A stretch of 5,051 nucleotides of DNA from Bacteroidales bacterium (GTDB lineage Bacteria > Bacteroidota > Bacteroidia > Bacteroidales > GCA-2711565): positions 1 to 5,051 of the forward strand of contig JAOZUV010000189.1 of assembly GCA_029938505.1 (NCBI GenBank), given 5' to 3'. Made by a program: the position numbers and the translations under genes. The notes beneath the pieces were generated by a model that was not told where the DNA came from, ran no database searches, and saw only the letters and a program-made list of their open reading frames with translations. Of the stretch, positions 1 to 4,910 are shown in pieces; within the stretch, counting starts at the first letter, position 1, and the number at the start of each line of letters is the position of its first letter.

Positions 1-360
1 TCTGTTGCTAAACTTGTTCAAACATTTTCCATAAGTTTTAAACATTGATAATGGCGACTCAAAACAAGTCGAAAAAATCAGTGTTTTTGTCGATTATTTT
101 ATACGAAATTTAGACAGTCTGAAATTGCAATTCACATCGCTATTATACAAATTTTAAGAAATGTAAATCCCTAAACTGGCATTTGACAGTCATTTAAGGG
201 CACTGAAGAAATTTTAAAATAACTTTCAAGAATATTTTTTCAATCACTAAATATTTTTGTAACTCTATCAGTAATTCTAAAAACACTACAATTTTTTTAA
301 CTTTAACCTCAATAAAAAATCACTCTTTAATTCTGCGAAAGCAATTATCAAACCCAAACC
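1..360. other. Intergenic region with no supported gene
   Basis: This AT-rich stretch lies upstream of the M28 peptidase gene. I see no convincing gene in it. A short open stretch at 1-48 on the plus strand ends at a TGA, and a short minus-strand frame starts at the ATG at 45-43 and runs off the left edge. Neither is long enough to judge. A small 9-nt palindrome (AGACAGTCT, 112-120) is present with no evident role. The only regulatory candidate is the TATTTTTG motif described separately. The last 40 bases before the start codon contain no Shine-Dalgarno sequence, which is normal for Bacteroidota. Confidence 0.6.
252..259 (+). promoter_or_regulatory. Candidate -7 promoter element for the M28 peptidase gene
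   Basis: TATTTTTG fits the Bacteroidota -7 consensus TAnnTTTG. It would put the transcript start near 265 and give a leader of about 95 nt before the ATG at 361. No clear TTG or TTTG -33 box is visible about 20 bases upstream. In DNA this AT-rich the match could be chance. Confidence 0.3.
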
Positions 361-1935
361 ATGAAAAATATATTAAGATTTATTGCCATTTCTTGCATTT
401 TATTTTCAAACGTCTCTCTTTTTTCACAATCTAAAAAAGTAATTGAACGTATTATTGAAATCGGTCAAACCGACAATCAAACCATGAATCATTTGGACAT
501 ATTGACGAATCGCTTTGGTGGTCGACTGATTGGTTCTGATGCCTACGAAAATGCAGCTATTTGGGCCGCCAGTAAATTCAAAGAATGGGGCATGGAGGTT
601 GATATGGACTATTCTGGTGAACTACCCGTTGGATTTAATAGAGGCCCTTGGTTTGGCCGTATGCTGAGTGATAATGGAATGCATTTACATTTTGTAACCC
701 CTTCCTATACTTCAGGGACTAAAGGTGTTCAAACAGGACATGTTCTTTTAGAACCAAAAACACAAGCTGAATTTAATCGTATGAAAGGTCGTTTAAAAGG
801 AGCTTGGGTATTAATTACAGGAAAAAGTAATGGATGGCCCATTGATATTTCAGCAAAAGCTGATCATCAAAGAGATTCTATTATTTCTATAAATCTTGAA
901 ATTGCCAAAGAAAATAGAGAAATCCGAAACCATAATCGTCAAAATAGAGATGGAGAACAAAAAGAATATCTTCCATACAAAGAAGAACCCGCTTTATTTT
1001 ATAGTCAAATGAGAGAAGCAGGAATTTTAGGCATTATTCAATCTGCCTCAAATCCTTTAGTGGCTTTATACGACCGTAAAAACATCATGGACATGACTTT
1101 CGAAACTCTTCCAACGGTTCCGGATATAAAACTGGATGAACATCAATTCAAAATTATTGAGCAAATGGCTAAGGAAAGACAACGCTTTGAACTTGAATTC
1201 GACATACGCAATCATTTTAAAATGGGCCCCGTAAAATATCATAATGTGATTGGGATTATTCCTGGAACAAAGTTTCCTGATGAATATGTGATGATGGGTG
1301 GACATTTGGATGCTTTTGATGTAGCTACTGGTGGAGTAGACTGTGGATCAGGAACTACTCCTGCTATGGAAGCAGCCAGAATGATCATGAAAGCTGGAGG
1401 AAAGCCCAAACGTACGATTTTAGTTTGCCTTTGGGCTGGAGAAGAGTTTGGCCTATTAGGATCAAAAAGCTGGGTTAAAAACAATCCTGAAAAATTAGAT
1501 AAAATCGCCAACTATTTTAATCGTGACGGTGGACCAACAGTAGCCAACAGTTTAAGTGTGCCCGAAGCAATGCTAAAGGATTTCGAAAAAATTTGCAAAC
1601 CACTAAACGATATTAATCCTGATTTTCCTTTTACTTTAAAAACAGCAAAAGCCAGAAGACGCCCGACAAGAGCCGGGGGATCAGATCATGCTTATTTTGC
1701 TATAAACGGAGTTCCAACAATTGCATTCGGAACTGCCGATCCAAAAGGTTATAATTTTAACTATCGCGAAATTTGGCATACCGAACGTGATTTGTACAAT
1801 AAAAGTATTCCCGAATATCAAGAACATACAGCAACCGTAACCGCCATTGTTGTTTATGGAATTGCCAATCTCAATCATCTTTTATCACGTGAAGGATATT
1901 ATTTGGATGAAGAAAAAGAAGGAGAAAAAAAATAA
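361..1935 (+). CDS. Secreted M28-family zinc peptidase (carboxypeptidase Q-like)
   Basis: The 524-aa product is a probable exported metallopeptidase that removes residues from peptide ends, using two zinc ions. Residues 1-23 form a signal peptide (basic start, hydrophobic core, likely cleavage near SLFSQ), so it should act in the periplasm or outside the cell. Residues about 120-285 fit an inserted PA-like domain. The catalytic M28 domain follows from about 290. Visible motifs are GGHLDAFD (zinc ligand His315, Asp317), GGVDCGSG (bridging Asp327), WAGEEFG (general base Glu361, ligand Glu362), NRDGG (ligand Asp389), GGSDHAYF (His443) and IWHTERD (ligand His473). The complete set suggests an active enzyme. 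The 12-residue gap between the His and bridging Asp suits the carboxypeptidase Q group better than classical Aeromonas-type aminopeptidases. The start is supported by the signal peptide. It is probably monocistronic, with the inverted repeat just downstream. Exact specificity (carboxypeptidase, dipeptidase or aminopeptidase) cannot be read from sequence. Confidence 0.92.
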   Translation: MKNILRFIAISCILFSNVSLFSQSKKVIERIIEIGQTDNQTMNHLDILTNRFGGRLIGSDAYENAAIWAASKFKEWGMEVDMDYSGELPVGFNRGPWFGRMLSDNGMHLHFVTPSYTSGTKGVQTGHVLLEPKTQAEFNRMKGRLKGAWVLITGKSNGWPIDISAKADHQRDSIISINLEIAKENREIRNHNRQNRDGEQKEYLPYKEEPALFYSQMREAGILGIIQSASNPLVALYDRKNIMDMTFETLPTVPDIKLDEHQFKIIEQMAKERQRFELEFDIRNHFKMGPVKYHNVIGIIPGTKFPDEYVMMGGHLDAFDVATGGVDCGSGTTPAMEAARMIMKAGGKPKRTILVCLWAGEEFGLLGSKSWVKNNPEKLDKIANYFNRDGGPTVANSLSVPEAMLKDFEKICKPLNDINPDFPFTLKTAKARRRPTRAGGSDHAYFAINGVPTIAFGTADPKGYNFNYREIWHTERDLYNKSIPEYQEHTATVTAIVVYGIANLNHLLSREGYYLDEEKEGEKK

Positions 1936-1947
1936 AACATAAGAAAT

Positions 1948-1971
1948 CATAAAAGGGGTCATAAAAGGGGT
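1948..1971. repeat. 12-bp tandem duplication beside the terminator
   Basis: The unit CATAAAAGGGGT occurs twice in perfect tandem (1948-1959 and 1960-1971). The second copy supplies the outer part of the left terminator arm. The first copy could therefore pair with the same right arm (1987-1998), giving an alternative, wider-looped stem. It is most simply explained as slippage duplication of the terminator foot. Confidence 0.85.
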
Positions 1972-1998
1972 GCCACCCTTAGGGTGGCACCCCTTTTA
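1962..1998. terminator. Bidirectional intrinsic terminator between convergent genes
   Basis: The 18-nt arms at 1962-1979 and 1981-1998 are perfect reverse complements around T1980 (left arm TAAAAGGGGTGCCACCCT). The GC-rich core is flanked by AAAA on one side and TTTT on the other, so each strand gives a strong stem ending in a short U run. It lies 26 bp after the peptidase stop codon and 30 bp after the end of the minus-strand gene. That is where a shared terminator is expected. Confidence 0.88.
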
Positions 1999-2028
1999 CA
2001 CATTAGAGAATCTTGGAATGCGTATTCT

Positions 2029-2763
2029 TTATTCTTCCATAAAAAATTTCCAGGCACAATAATAGGCATCTGGATGCTCATCGGGTGGACAACTAAGGCA
2101 TTCTGTTTTAATACGCGAATCAATGGACTCGGCAAAAGATCGGTATTCTACTATGCCCCCCGACTTACAAGGATAATCGTCCAAACCTTTTCGTTTACGA
2201 GCAGATTGAACCCTGCAATCATTCATTTGAAAAACAAAACTGTTTGCAGTTTCTTCGACGATTGATTGCTTATTTATGCTTGCATATAACCTGAATTGCA
2301 AGGCTTTTTTCAAACCTTCCAATCCCGGTTTTTCATCCAAACCTAAAAATCGTTTTATAGACCAGGCTTCTAGTGGAGAAAATTGCCCCCAGGCAGAATC
2401 ATTGCATCGTTTGGCATCATACATCGAATGCTCAAACTCTACCGACTGAAACCAAACCCCATCATTTGCGAGCCAATTAACAGCTACCGCTTCTTTTAAC
2501 TCATCAATTTTTTGATCAGAAATATGGGTCATAGGCTCCGGAATATCATCCTTCATTTCAAAACCCATGACTTTAGAAATCCGTTTCATTTGAATGGCAT
2601 AACTTTTTTGATACGCGATGTTCAACAATTTCATCGCTTTTTGTTCGCCAAACTGATGTTTAACTTCGGCATACCAAAAGGCATGATGCATCATGGTGCG
2701 ATGCCAGTAATCAATAATTAACCTGATTTTTTCTTCTTTTGAAAGCTGATCCTGAGACGTCAT
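2029..2763 (-). CDS. Cysteine-rich cytosolic protein, DUF6125-like, function unknown
   Basis: The 244-aa product has no signal peptide and no membrane segment. Its first half is helical and rich in His and aromatic residues (for example YWHRTMMHHAFWYAEVKHQFG, 19-39). The second half carries the recognisable family signature: FSPLEAW (128-134), then MNDCRVQSARKRKG (180-193), DYPCKSGG (196-203), and TECLSCPPDEHPDAYYCAW (220-238). C183, C199, C222, C225 and C236, with H230 close by, could bind a metal or an iron-sulfur cluster, but this is inference. From memory the pattern fits DUF6125 proteins, distantly like the ATC-hydrolase (L-2-amino-thiazoline-4-carboxylate hydrolase) family. No reaction can be assigned. 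The ATG at 2763 gives a full-length N-terminus; no Shine-Dalgarno sequence is visible. It converges on the peptidase gene and appears monocistronic. Confidence 0.82.
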   Translation of the reverse strand: MTSQDQLSKEEKIRLIIDYWHRTMMHHAFWYAEVKHQFGEQKAMKLLNIAYQKSYAIQMKRISKVMGFEMKDDIPEPMTHISDQKIDELKEAVAVNWLANDGVWFQSVEFEHSMYDAKRCNDSAWGQFSPLEAWSIKRFLGLDEKPGLEGLKKALQFRLYASINKQSIVEETANSFVFQMNDCRVQSARKRKGLDDYPCKSGGIVEYRSFAESIDSRIKTECLSCPPDEHPDAYYCAWKFFMEE

Positions 2764-2835
2764 AATATATTTTTAAGGGATGCCAATTTACGTATTTTTG
2801 ACGAATTTTCTGGTCTTCTGAAGAAACAAAAATAA

Positions 2836-2961
2836 TATTTATGGTCGGGATTTTATGATGAATTCGGCAATTTAAGAGCACCAATTTTGCATGACTCTGC
2901 CAACTCACTTTTGGAGCTTACGTTGGGTCATTATCCGGAAAATAATTTTCAGGTACTTTAA
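2836..2961 (+). pseudogene. Possible decayed coding fragment (C-terminal remnant)
   Basis: This frame opens after a TAA at 2833-2835 and ends at a TAA at 2959-2961, encoding 41 residues without a start codon near its beginning. The translation looks protein-like (FYDEFGNLRAP, then LHDSANSLLELTLGHYPENN) with mixed composition and varied third codon positions, unlike random AT-rich DNA. An adjacent frame just upstream reads WSSEETKIIFMVG (2811-2849), so a frameshift near 2850 could join them. I do not recognise a family. It may be the remains of a gene cut off when neighbouring DNA was rearranged, or chance. Confidence 0.25.
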
Positions 2962-3080
2962 CAGTTAAACCTTTTTTTGCTATATTTACTCATCAATAAA
3001 TTTAGAGTTTGTTTTTCTCCCCAAAACAAATAGCAACAGTTGATTTTTTAAAAATATAAAATAAACCAAAAGGTGTACAA

Positions 3081-3125
3081 TATATCCCTATTTGGGGGTA
3101 TATATGGAACAATGTTCCACATATA
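3081..3125. repeat. Two adjacent hairpins at the left edge of the cassette array
   Basis: The first hairpin pairs TATATCCC (3081-3088) with GGGGTATA (3095-3102), including one G-T pair. The second has the perfect palindrome TGGAAC-AAT-GTTCCA (3105-3119), extended by TATAT/ATATA to 3099-3125 with one mismatch. The two share bases 3099-3102, so they compete or alternate. The pair ends five bases before the core GTTAGGGGC at 3131. It could be the end of a different att-like site, a regulator operator upstream of cassette 1, or the target into which the array was inserted. Confidence 0.55.
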
Positions 3126-3131
3126 AACTAG

Positions 3132-4111
3132 TTAGGGGCAAATTATAAAAAAGATAAAAAATGACTACAAACCAAGATGTTAGATTAGTAATCAAAATTG
3201 AAAATAATAATCCAATAGAATTATTTGATTTAACCAAATCGTTAGTAGCACTTGCAAACCAATTTGACAATTATGCAACTCAAAATGCTGACTCAATAGA
3301 AAATAGAGAAGCAAAGTTGTACGTAAAGGAAATAAAATCAGGGAGTGTAATTTTTGAACTTATTGAAATTGCAACGGTTGGAGTAATCCCATTCTTAGAA
3401 AACACAAACACTCTTATTGAATTTGGAAAATTCTTTCAAAAAACTATTAATTACTTTCTAAAAGAGGAAGGTGAAAAACCAGAGTTAACCCCTACTGACT
3501 ATAAAGACTTCTCGACAATATTAGGTCCTGTTGCCAAAGACAATGGTTCTCAATTCAATTTAAGTACAACTGTAAATGGAAACGTTGAAATGCATATTCA
3601 TGTTAACTCAACAGAATCAAATGCAGTTCAAAATTTAATAAAGAATGAAATTGACAAATTAAAAGAACCTGAATCTCCAGATAGAACGACAGATAGAGTT
3701 TTACTTGTTTGGTATCAAGCAAGAACAGATATTAAAAGTAAAGTTGGAAATAAAGGGACTATTGAAGAAATTAGCAATAAGCCATTAAACATAACATTCG
3801 AAAATACAGAATTAAAAGAAGAACTGATCCATGGTGAAATTAATCCATTTAGGACAGCTTACATCGTTGATGTAAAAGTTATGACAGTTCAAGAAAAACC
3901 AACTGTTTATAAGATTATGAAATTACATGAACACTTTGAAATAGAAAATGAATAATCAGCCCCTAACAACGGCTCATAGTGCATGTCGCTTAGTCGGTTA
4001 AAAAACATCACGGTTTTCGTGCTGTTTCCTGTCCCTCGCAGGACAGGAAAGCCTGCCAAAAAATGGCAGGCATGCTGCCGCAAATTGCGCCACGTAACCA
4101 TAGCAAAACCG
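3132..4111 (+). mobile_element. Integron-type gene cassette 1 (about 980 bp)
   Basis: The unit runs between the presumed G|TT crossover points at GTTAGGGGC (3131-3139) and GTTAGGCAC (4111-4119). It contains one plus-strand gene followed by an attC-like site. The inverse core that opens this site, GCCCCTAAC (3959-3967), is the exact 9-nt reverse complement of the core at the cassette start. It pairs with only about six bases at the site's own right end. That is the mark of a unit that existed as a closed circle. The leader between core and start codon is only 21 nt and has no promoter motif. The boundaries are inferred from integron chemistry. Confidence 0.72.
3161..3955 (+). CDS. Hypothetical cassette-borne protein, 264 aa
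   Basis: I do not recognise a named family. The product is acidic, has no signal peptide, and is probably soluble. Residues 1-70 predict strand-helix-strand (RLVIKIENNNPIELFDLTKSLVALA, then AKLYVKEIKSGSVIFELIEIA). Residues 70-100 are hydrophobic and helical (VGVIPFLENTNTLIEFGKFF). Residues 127-150 look like a beta hairpin (GSQFNLSTTVNGNVEMHIHVNS). The end, about 179-262, is a mixed region with RVLLVWYQARTD and NPFRTAYIVDVKV, which resembles a small beta-rich domain. The ATG follows an A-rich stretch (AAAAAAGATAAAAA) and lies 22 nt after the cassette core, a typical cassette leader. The stop codon lies three bases before the inverse core at 3959, so gene and recombination site are tightly packed. 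No promoter is seen, so expression probably depends on upstream read-through or on where the cassette lands. Confidence 0.85.
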   Translation: MTTNQDVRLVIKIENNNPIELFDLTKSLVALANQFDNYATQNADSIENREAKLYVKEIKSGSVIFELIEIATVGVIPFLENTNTLIEFGKFFQKTINYFLKEEGEKPELTPTDYKDFSTILGPVAKDNGSQFNLSTTVNGNVEMHIHVNSTESNAVQNLIKNEIDKLKEPESPDRTTDRVLLVWYQARTDIKSKVGNKGTIEEISNKPLNITFENTELKEELIHGEINPFRTAYIVDVKVMTVQEKPTVYKIMKLHEHFEIENE

Positions 4112-4119
4112 TTAGGCAC
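3959..4119 (+). repeat. attC-like recombination site A
   Basis: The site runs from the inverse core GCCCCTAAC (3959-3967) to the core GTTAGGCAC (4111-4119). It starts with CCTAACAACGGCTCATA (3962-3978), identical to site B. It ends with GCCGCAA..GCCAC..CATA..AAACCGTTA, also shared with site B allowing small gaps. The outer arms pair imperfectly (about 3981-3990 with 4088-4098). The centre holds two hairpins: TTTCCTGTCC/GGACAGGAAA (4025-4034, 4041-4050) and GCCTGCCA/TGGCAGGC (4051-4058, 4064-4071). This fits a long attC folding on one strand, with a variable terminal structure. It could instead be a non-integron intergenic repeat, but the cassette-end complementarity argues against that. Confidence 0.72.
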
Positions 4120-4767
4120 TATATGATTAGAAACTAAAAACGAATAGCTTCTATGGAAATAAATGAAGATTTATTAAAAATTGAAAAATCGAAATTTAAA
4201 ATCATCTTAGGAATTCTATTTCTAATTATTGCTATTGCATGGATAATAATTAAAATATTTGAACATGAAAATATTGGCACTTTTGATTGGATATATTCTG
4301 GTATCTTTTCTCTCAATGGAATATTAAATATTATCGAAGGAATTGGAGTATCTAGTTCAAGACTTTTTGGCAAAGCTTACATTTTAATTAATGATGAAAA
4401 CATTTTGATAAAAAAGAACATTTTCGATAAAGAAAAAAAAGTATTCTGGAATGAGATATTATCAATTAGAAAAATGTCAAACAATTTTGTTTTCGAAACA
4501 GATAACGAAAAATCTTTAACGATAAATATGTCTAAATTTCATTACTCACTAGTAAGAAAAATTAATGACACCGTTGACAATATTGCAAAAGGAAAAAACA
4601 TAAAAATTAAAAATAGTTAAACCTAGAAAAAATAATACAGTGCCTAACAACGGCTCATAAAATATGGCAGTCCGTACTCGGTAGAAATGCGGGCTTTTCG
4701 CTCAAAGCTTTTTTGTCCGGGGACAAAAAAGCAGGCCGCAAGTTTGCCACATTTCATACACAAACCG
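4112..4767 (+). mobile_element. Integron-type gene cassette 2 (about 656 bp)
   Basis: The unit is bounded by presumed G|TT crossover points at GTTAGGCAC (4111) and GTTACCGCC (4767), and holds one plus-strand gene plus attC-like site B. The first 14 bases from the left core (4111-4124) match the reverse complement of 4635-4648 at 13 of 14 positions, including the ten-base AGTGCCTAAC. Its inverse core pairs with only four bases of the core immediately downstream. The cassette ends therefore match each other, not the neighbour, as expected for a mobile circle. The leader is 33 nt from the end of the core to the ATG, without a promoter motif. Confidence 0.72.
4153..4620 (+). CDS. Small membrane protein with PH-like cytosolic domain, 155 aa
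   Basis: No named family is certain. Two hydrophobic helices are visible at about 16-36 (FKIILGILFLIIAIAWIII) and 44-66 (FDWIYSGIFSLNGILNIIEGIGV). They are separated by a short loop (HENIGTFD) and preceded by a charged N-terminus. Residues about 74-148 read as a beta-strand barrel plus a closing helix (AYILINDENILIKKN, VFWNEILSIRKM, FVFETDNEKSLTINMS, then RKINDTVDNIAK). This pattern resembles bacterial PH-like domains attached to two-helix membrane anchors (the bPH/YcxB style). The role is unknown; such proteins are often envelope-associated, but no substrate can be inferred. The gene is very AT-rich. The ATG at 4153 is the first in frame after the cassette core. The stop is 19 nt before the inverse core of site B. 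Confidence 0.82.
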   Translation: MEINEDLLKIEKSKFKIILGILFLIIAIAWIIIKIFEHENIGTFDWIYSGIFSLNGILNIIEGIGVSSSRLFGKAYILINDENILIKKNIFDKEKKVFWNEILSIRKMSNNFVFETDNEKSLTINMSKFHYSLVRKINDTVDNIAKGKNIKIKNS

Positions 4768-4775
4768 TTACCGCC
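4640..4775 (+). repeat. attC-like recombination site B
   Basis: The site runs from inverse core GTGCCTAAC (4640-4648, fits RYYYAAC) to core GTTACCGCC (4767-4775). It shares CCTAACAACGGCTCATA (4643-4659) with site A at all 17 positions, and a similar right end. The outer arms AAATATGGCA (4660-4669) and TGCCACATTT (4745-4754) pair at nine of ten positions. TGCGG (4688-4692) can pair with CCGCA (4736-4740). The centre is a perfect 12-bp stem, GCTTTTTTGTCC/GGACAAAAAAGC (4707-4718, 4721-4732), with a two-base tip. The terminal hairpin differs from that of site A. The downstream core departs from the textbook GTTRRRY. Confidence 0.72.
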
Positions 4776-4857
4776 AATGCAAATTTTGGACTGATTTAAA
4801 AACATATTTTTATGATTTTTTATACATACCTCACTTCAAATGTAAAGAATTCTGGAT

Positions 4858-4885
4858 TTTCTTTACAAAAGAAACTATCTTTGTA
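4858..4885. promoter_or_regulatory. Inverted repeats overlapping the Fic promoter, candidate operator
   Basis: Two overlapping symmetries sit over the promoter. TTTCTTT-ACA-AAAGAAA (4858-4874) is a perfect 7-bp inverted repeat. TACAAAAGA (4864-4872) with TCTTTGTA (4878-4885) is an 8-bp inverted repeat with one extra base. Both cover the spacer or the -7 box, a suitable place for a repressor. AT-rich DNA easily produces such symmetry, so this is tentative. Confidence 0.3.
4876..4883 (+). promoter_or_regulatory. Bacteroidota-type -7 promoter element for the Fic gene
   Basis: TATCTTTG, followed by TA, matches the Bacteroidota -7 consensus TAnnTTTG exactly. It implies a start of transcription near 4890 and a leader of about 20 nt before the ATG at 4911. 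The -33 region (about 4851-4857) reads TCTGGAT, without a good TTG/TTTG box. This is the best promoter match seen on the right side of the window. Confidence 0.6.
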
Positions 4886-4910
4886 TAGATAATTTAAAAA
4901 TCCTTACAAA

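Larger units (their letters stand above)
2764..3130. other. Intergenic region between DUF6125 gene and cassette array
   Basis: No intact gene is seen in these 367 bases. The left part must hold the promoter of the minus-strand DUF6125-like gene. A TATTTTTG motif on the minus strand (2834 down to 2827) is a candidate -7 box, about 63 nt before its ATG, but no good -33 box accompanies it. A possible decayed coding fragment (2836-2961) and two hairpins (3081-3125) are listed separately. A small palindrome, TTTAAC-A-GTTAAA (2957-2969), is followed by seven T (2972-2978). It could be a weak plus-strand terminator for a lost gene. Confidence 0.5.

Noticed and set aside
1..48. Gene end or gene start at the left edge of the window
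   Set aside because: The open stretches (plus 1-48; minus 45-1) are about 15 codons and carry no recognisable motif.
361..396. Lipoprotein signal with Cys12 (AISC) in the peptidase
   Set aside because: The cysteine comes too early, inside the hydrophobic core, and a normal cleavage region follows near residue 23, so a standard signal peptide is more likely.
1066..1878. Minus-strand open frames inside the peptidase gene (1066-1305, 1239-1511, 1681-1878)
   Set aside because: They are antisense shadows of a complete M28 peptidase with all catalytic motifs.
1984..2721. Plus-strand open frames opposite the DUF6125-like gene (1984-2265, 2512-2721)
   Set aside because: They are antisense to a gene with a clear family signature, and one begins within the terminator.
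2711..2908. Minus-strand 65-codon open frame overlapping the start of the DUF6125-like gene
   Set aside because: It overlaps the better supported gene by 53 bases in another frame, has no recognisable features, and covers that gene's likely promoter region.
2922..2928. GTTGGGT as a possible further attC core
   Set aside because: It fits GTTRRRY, but no complementary ACCCAAC inverse core follows before the next core and no attC-like arms surround it. It also lies in the possible coding fragment.
3907..4373. Minus-strand open frames over attC-like site A and the start of cassette 2
   Set aside because: The first is a translation of the structured recombination site and the second is antisense to the membrane protein gene.
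3962..4659. CRISPR-like repeat, from the identical 17-nt string at 3962 and 4643
   Set aside because: There are only two copies, nearly 700 bases apart, each part of a long folded site after a gene, with no spacer array.
4707..4732. Hairpin of site B as a simple intrinsic terminator for the cassette 2 gene
   Set aside because: It lacks a T run after the stem, lies inside a larger nested structure shared in outline with site A, and fits attC folding better. Some termination activity cannot be excluded.
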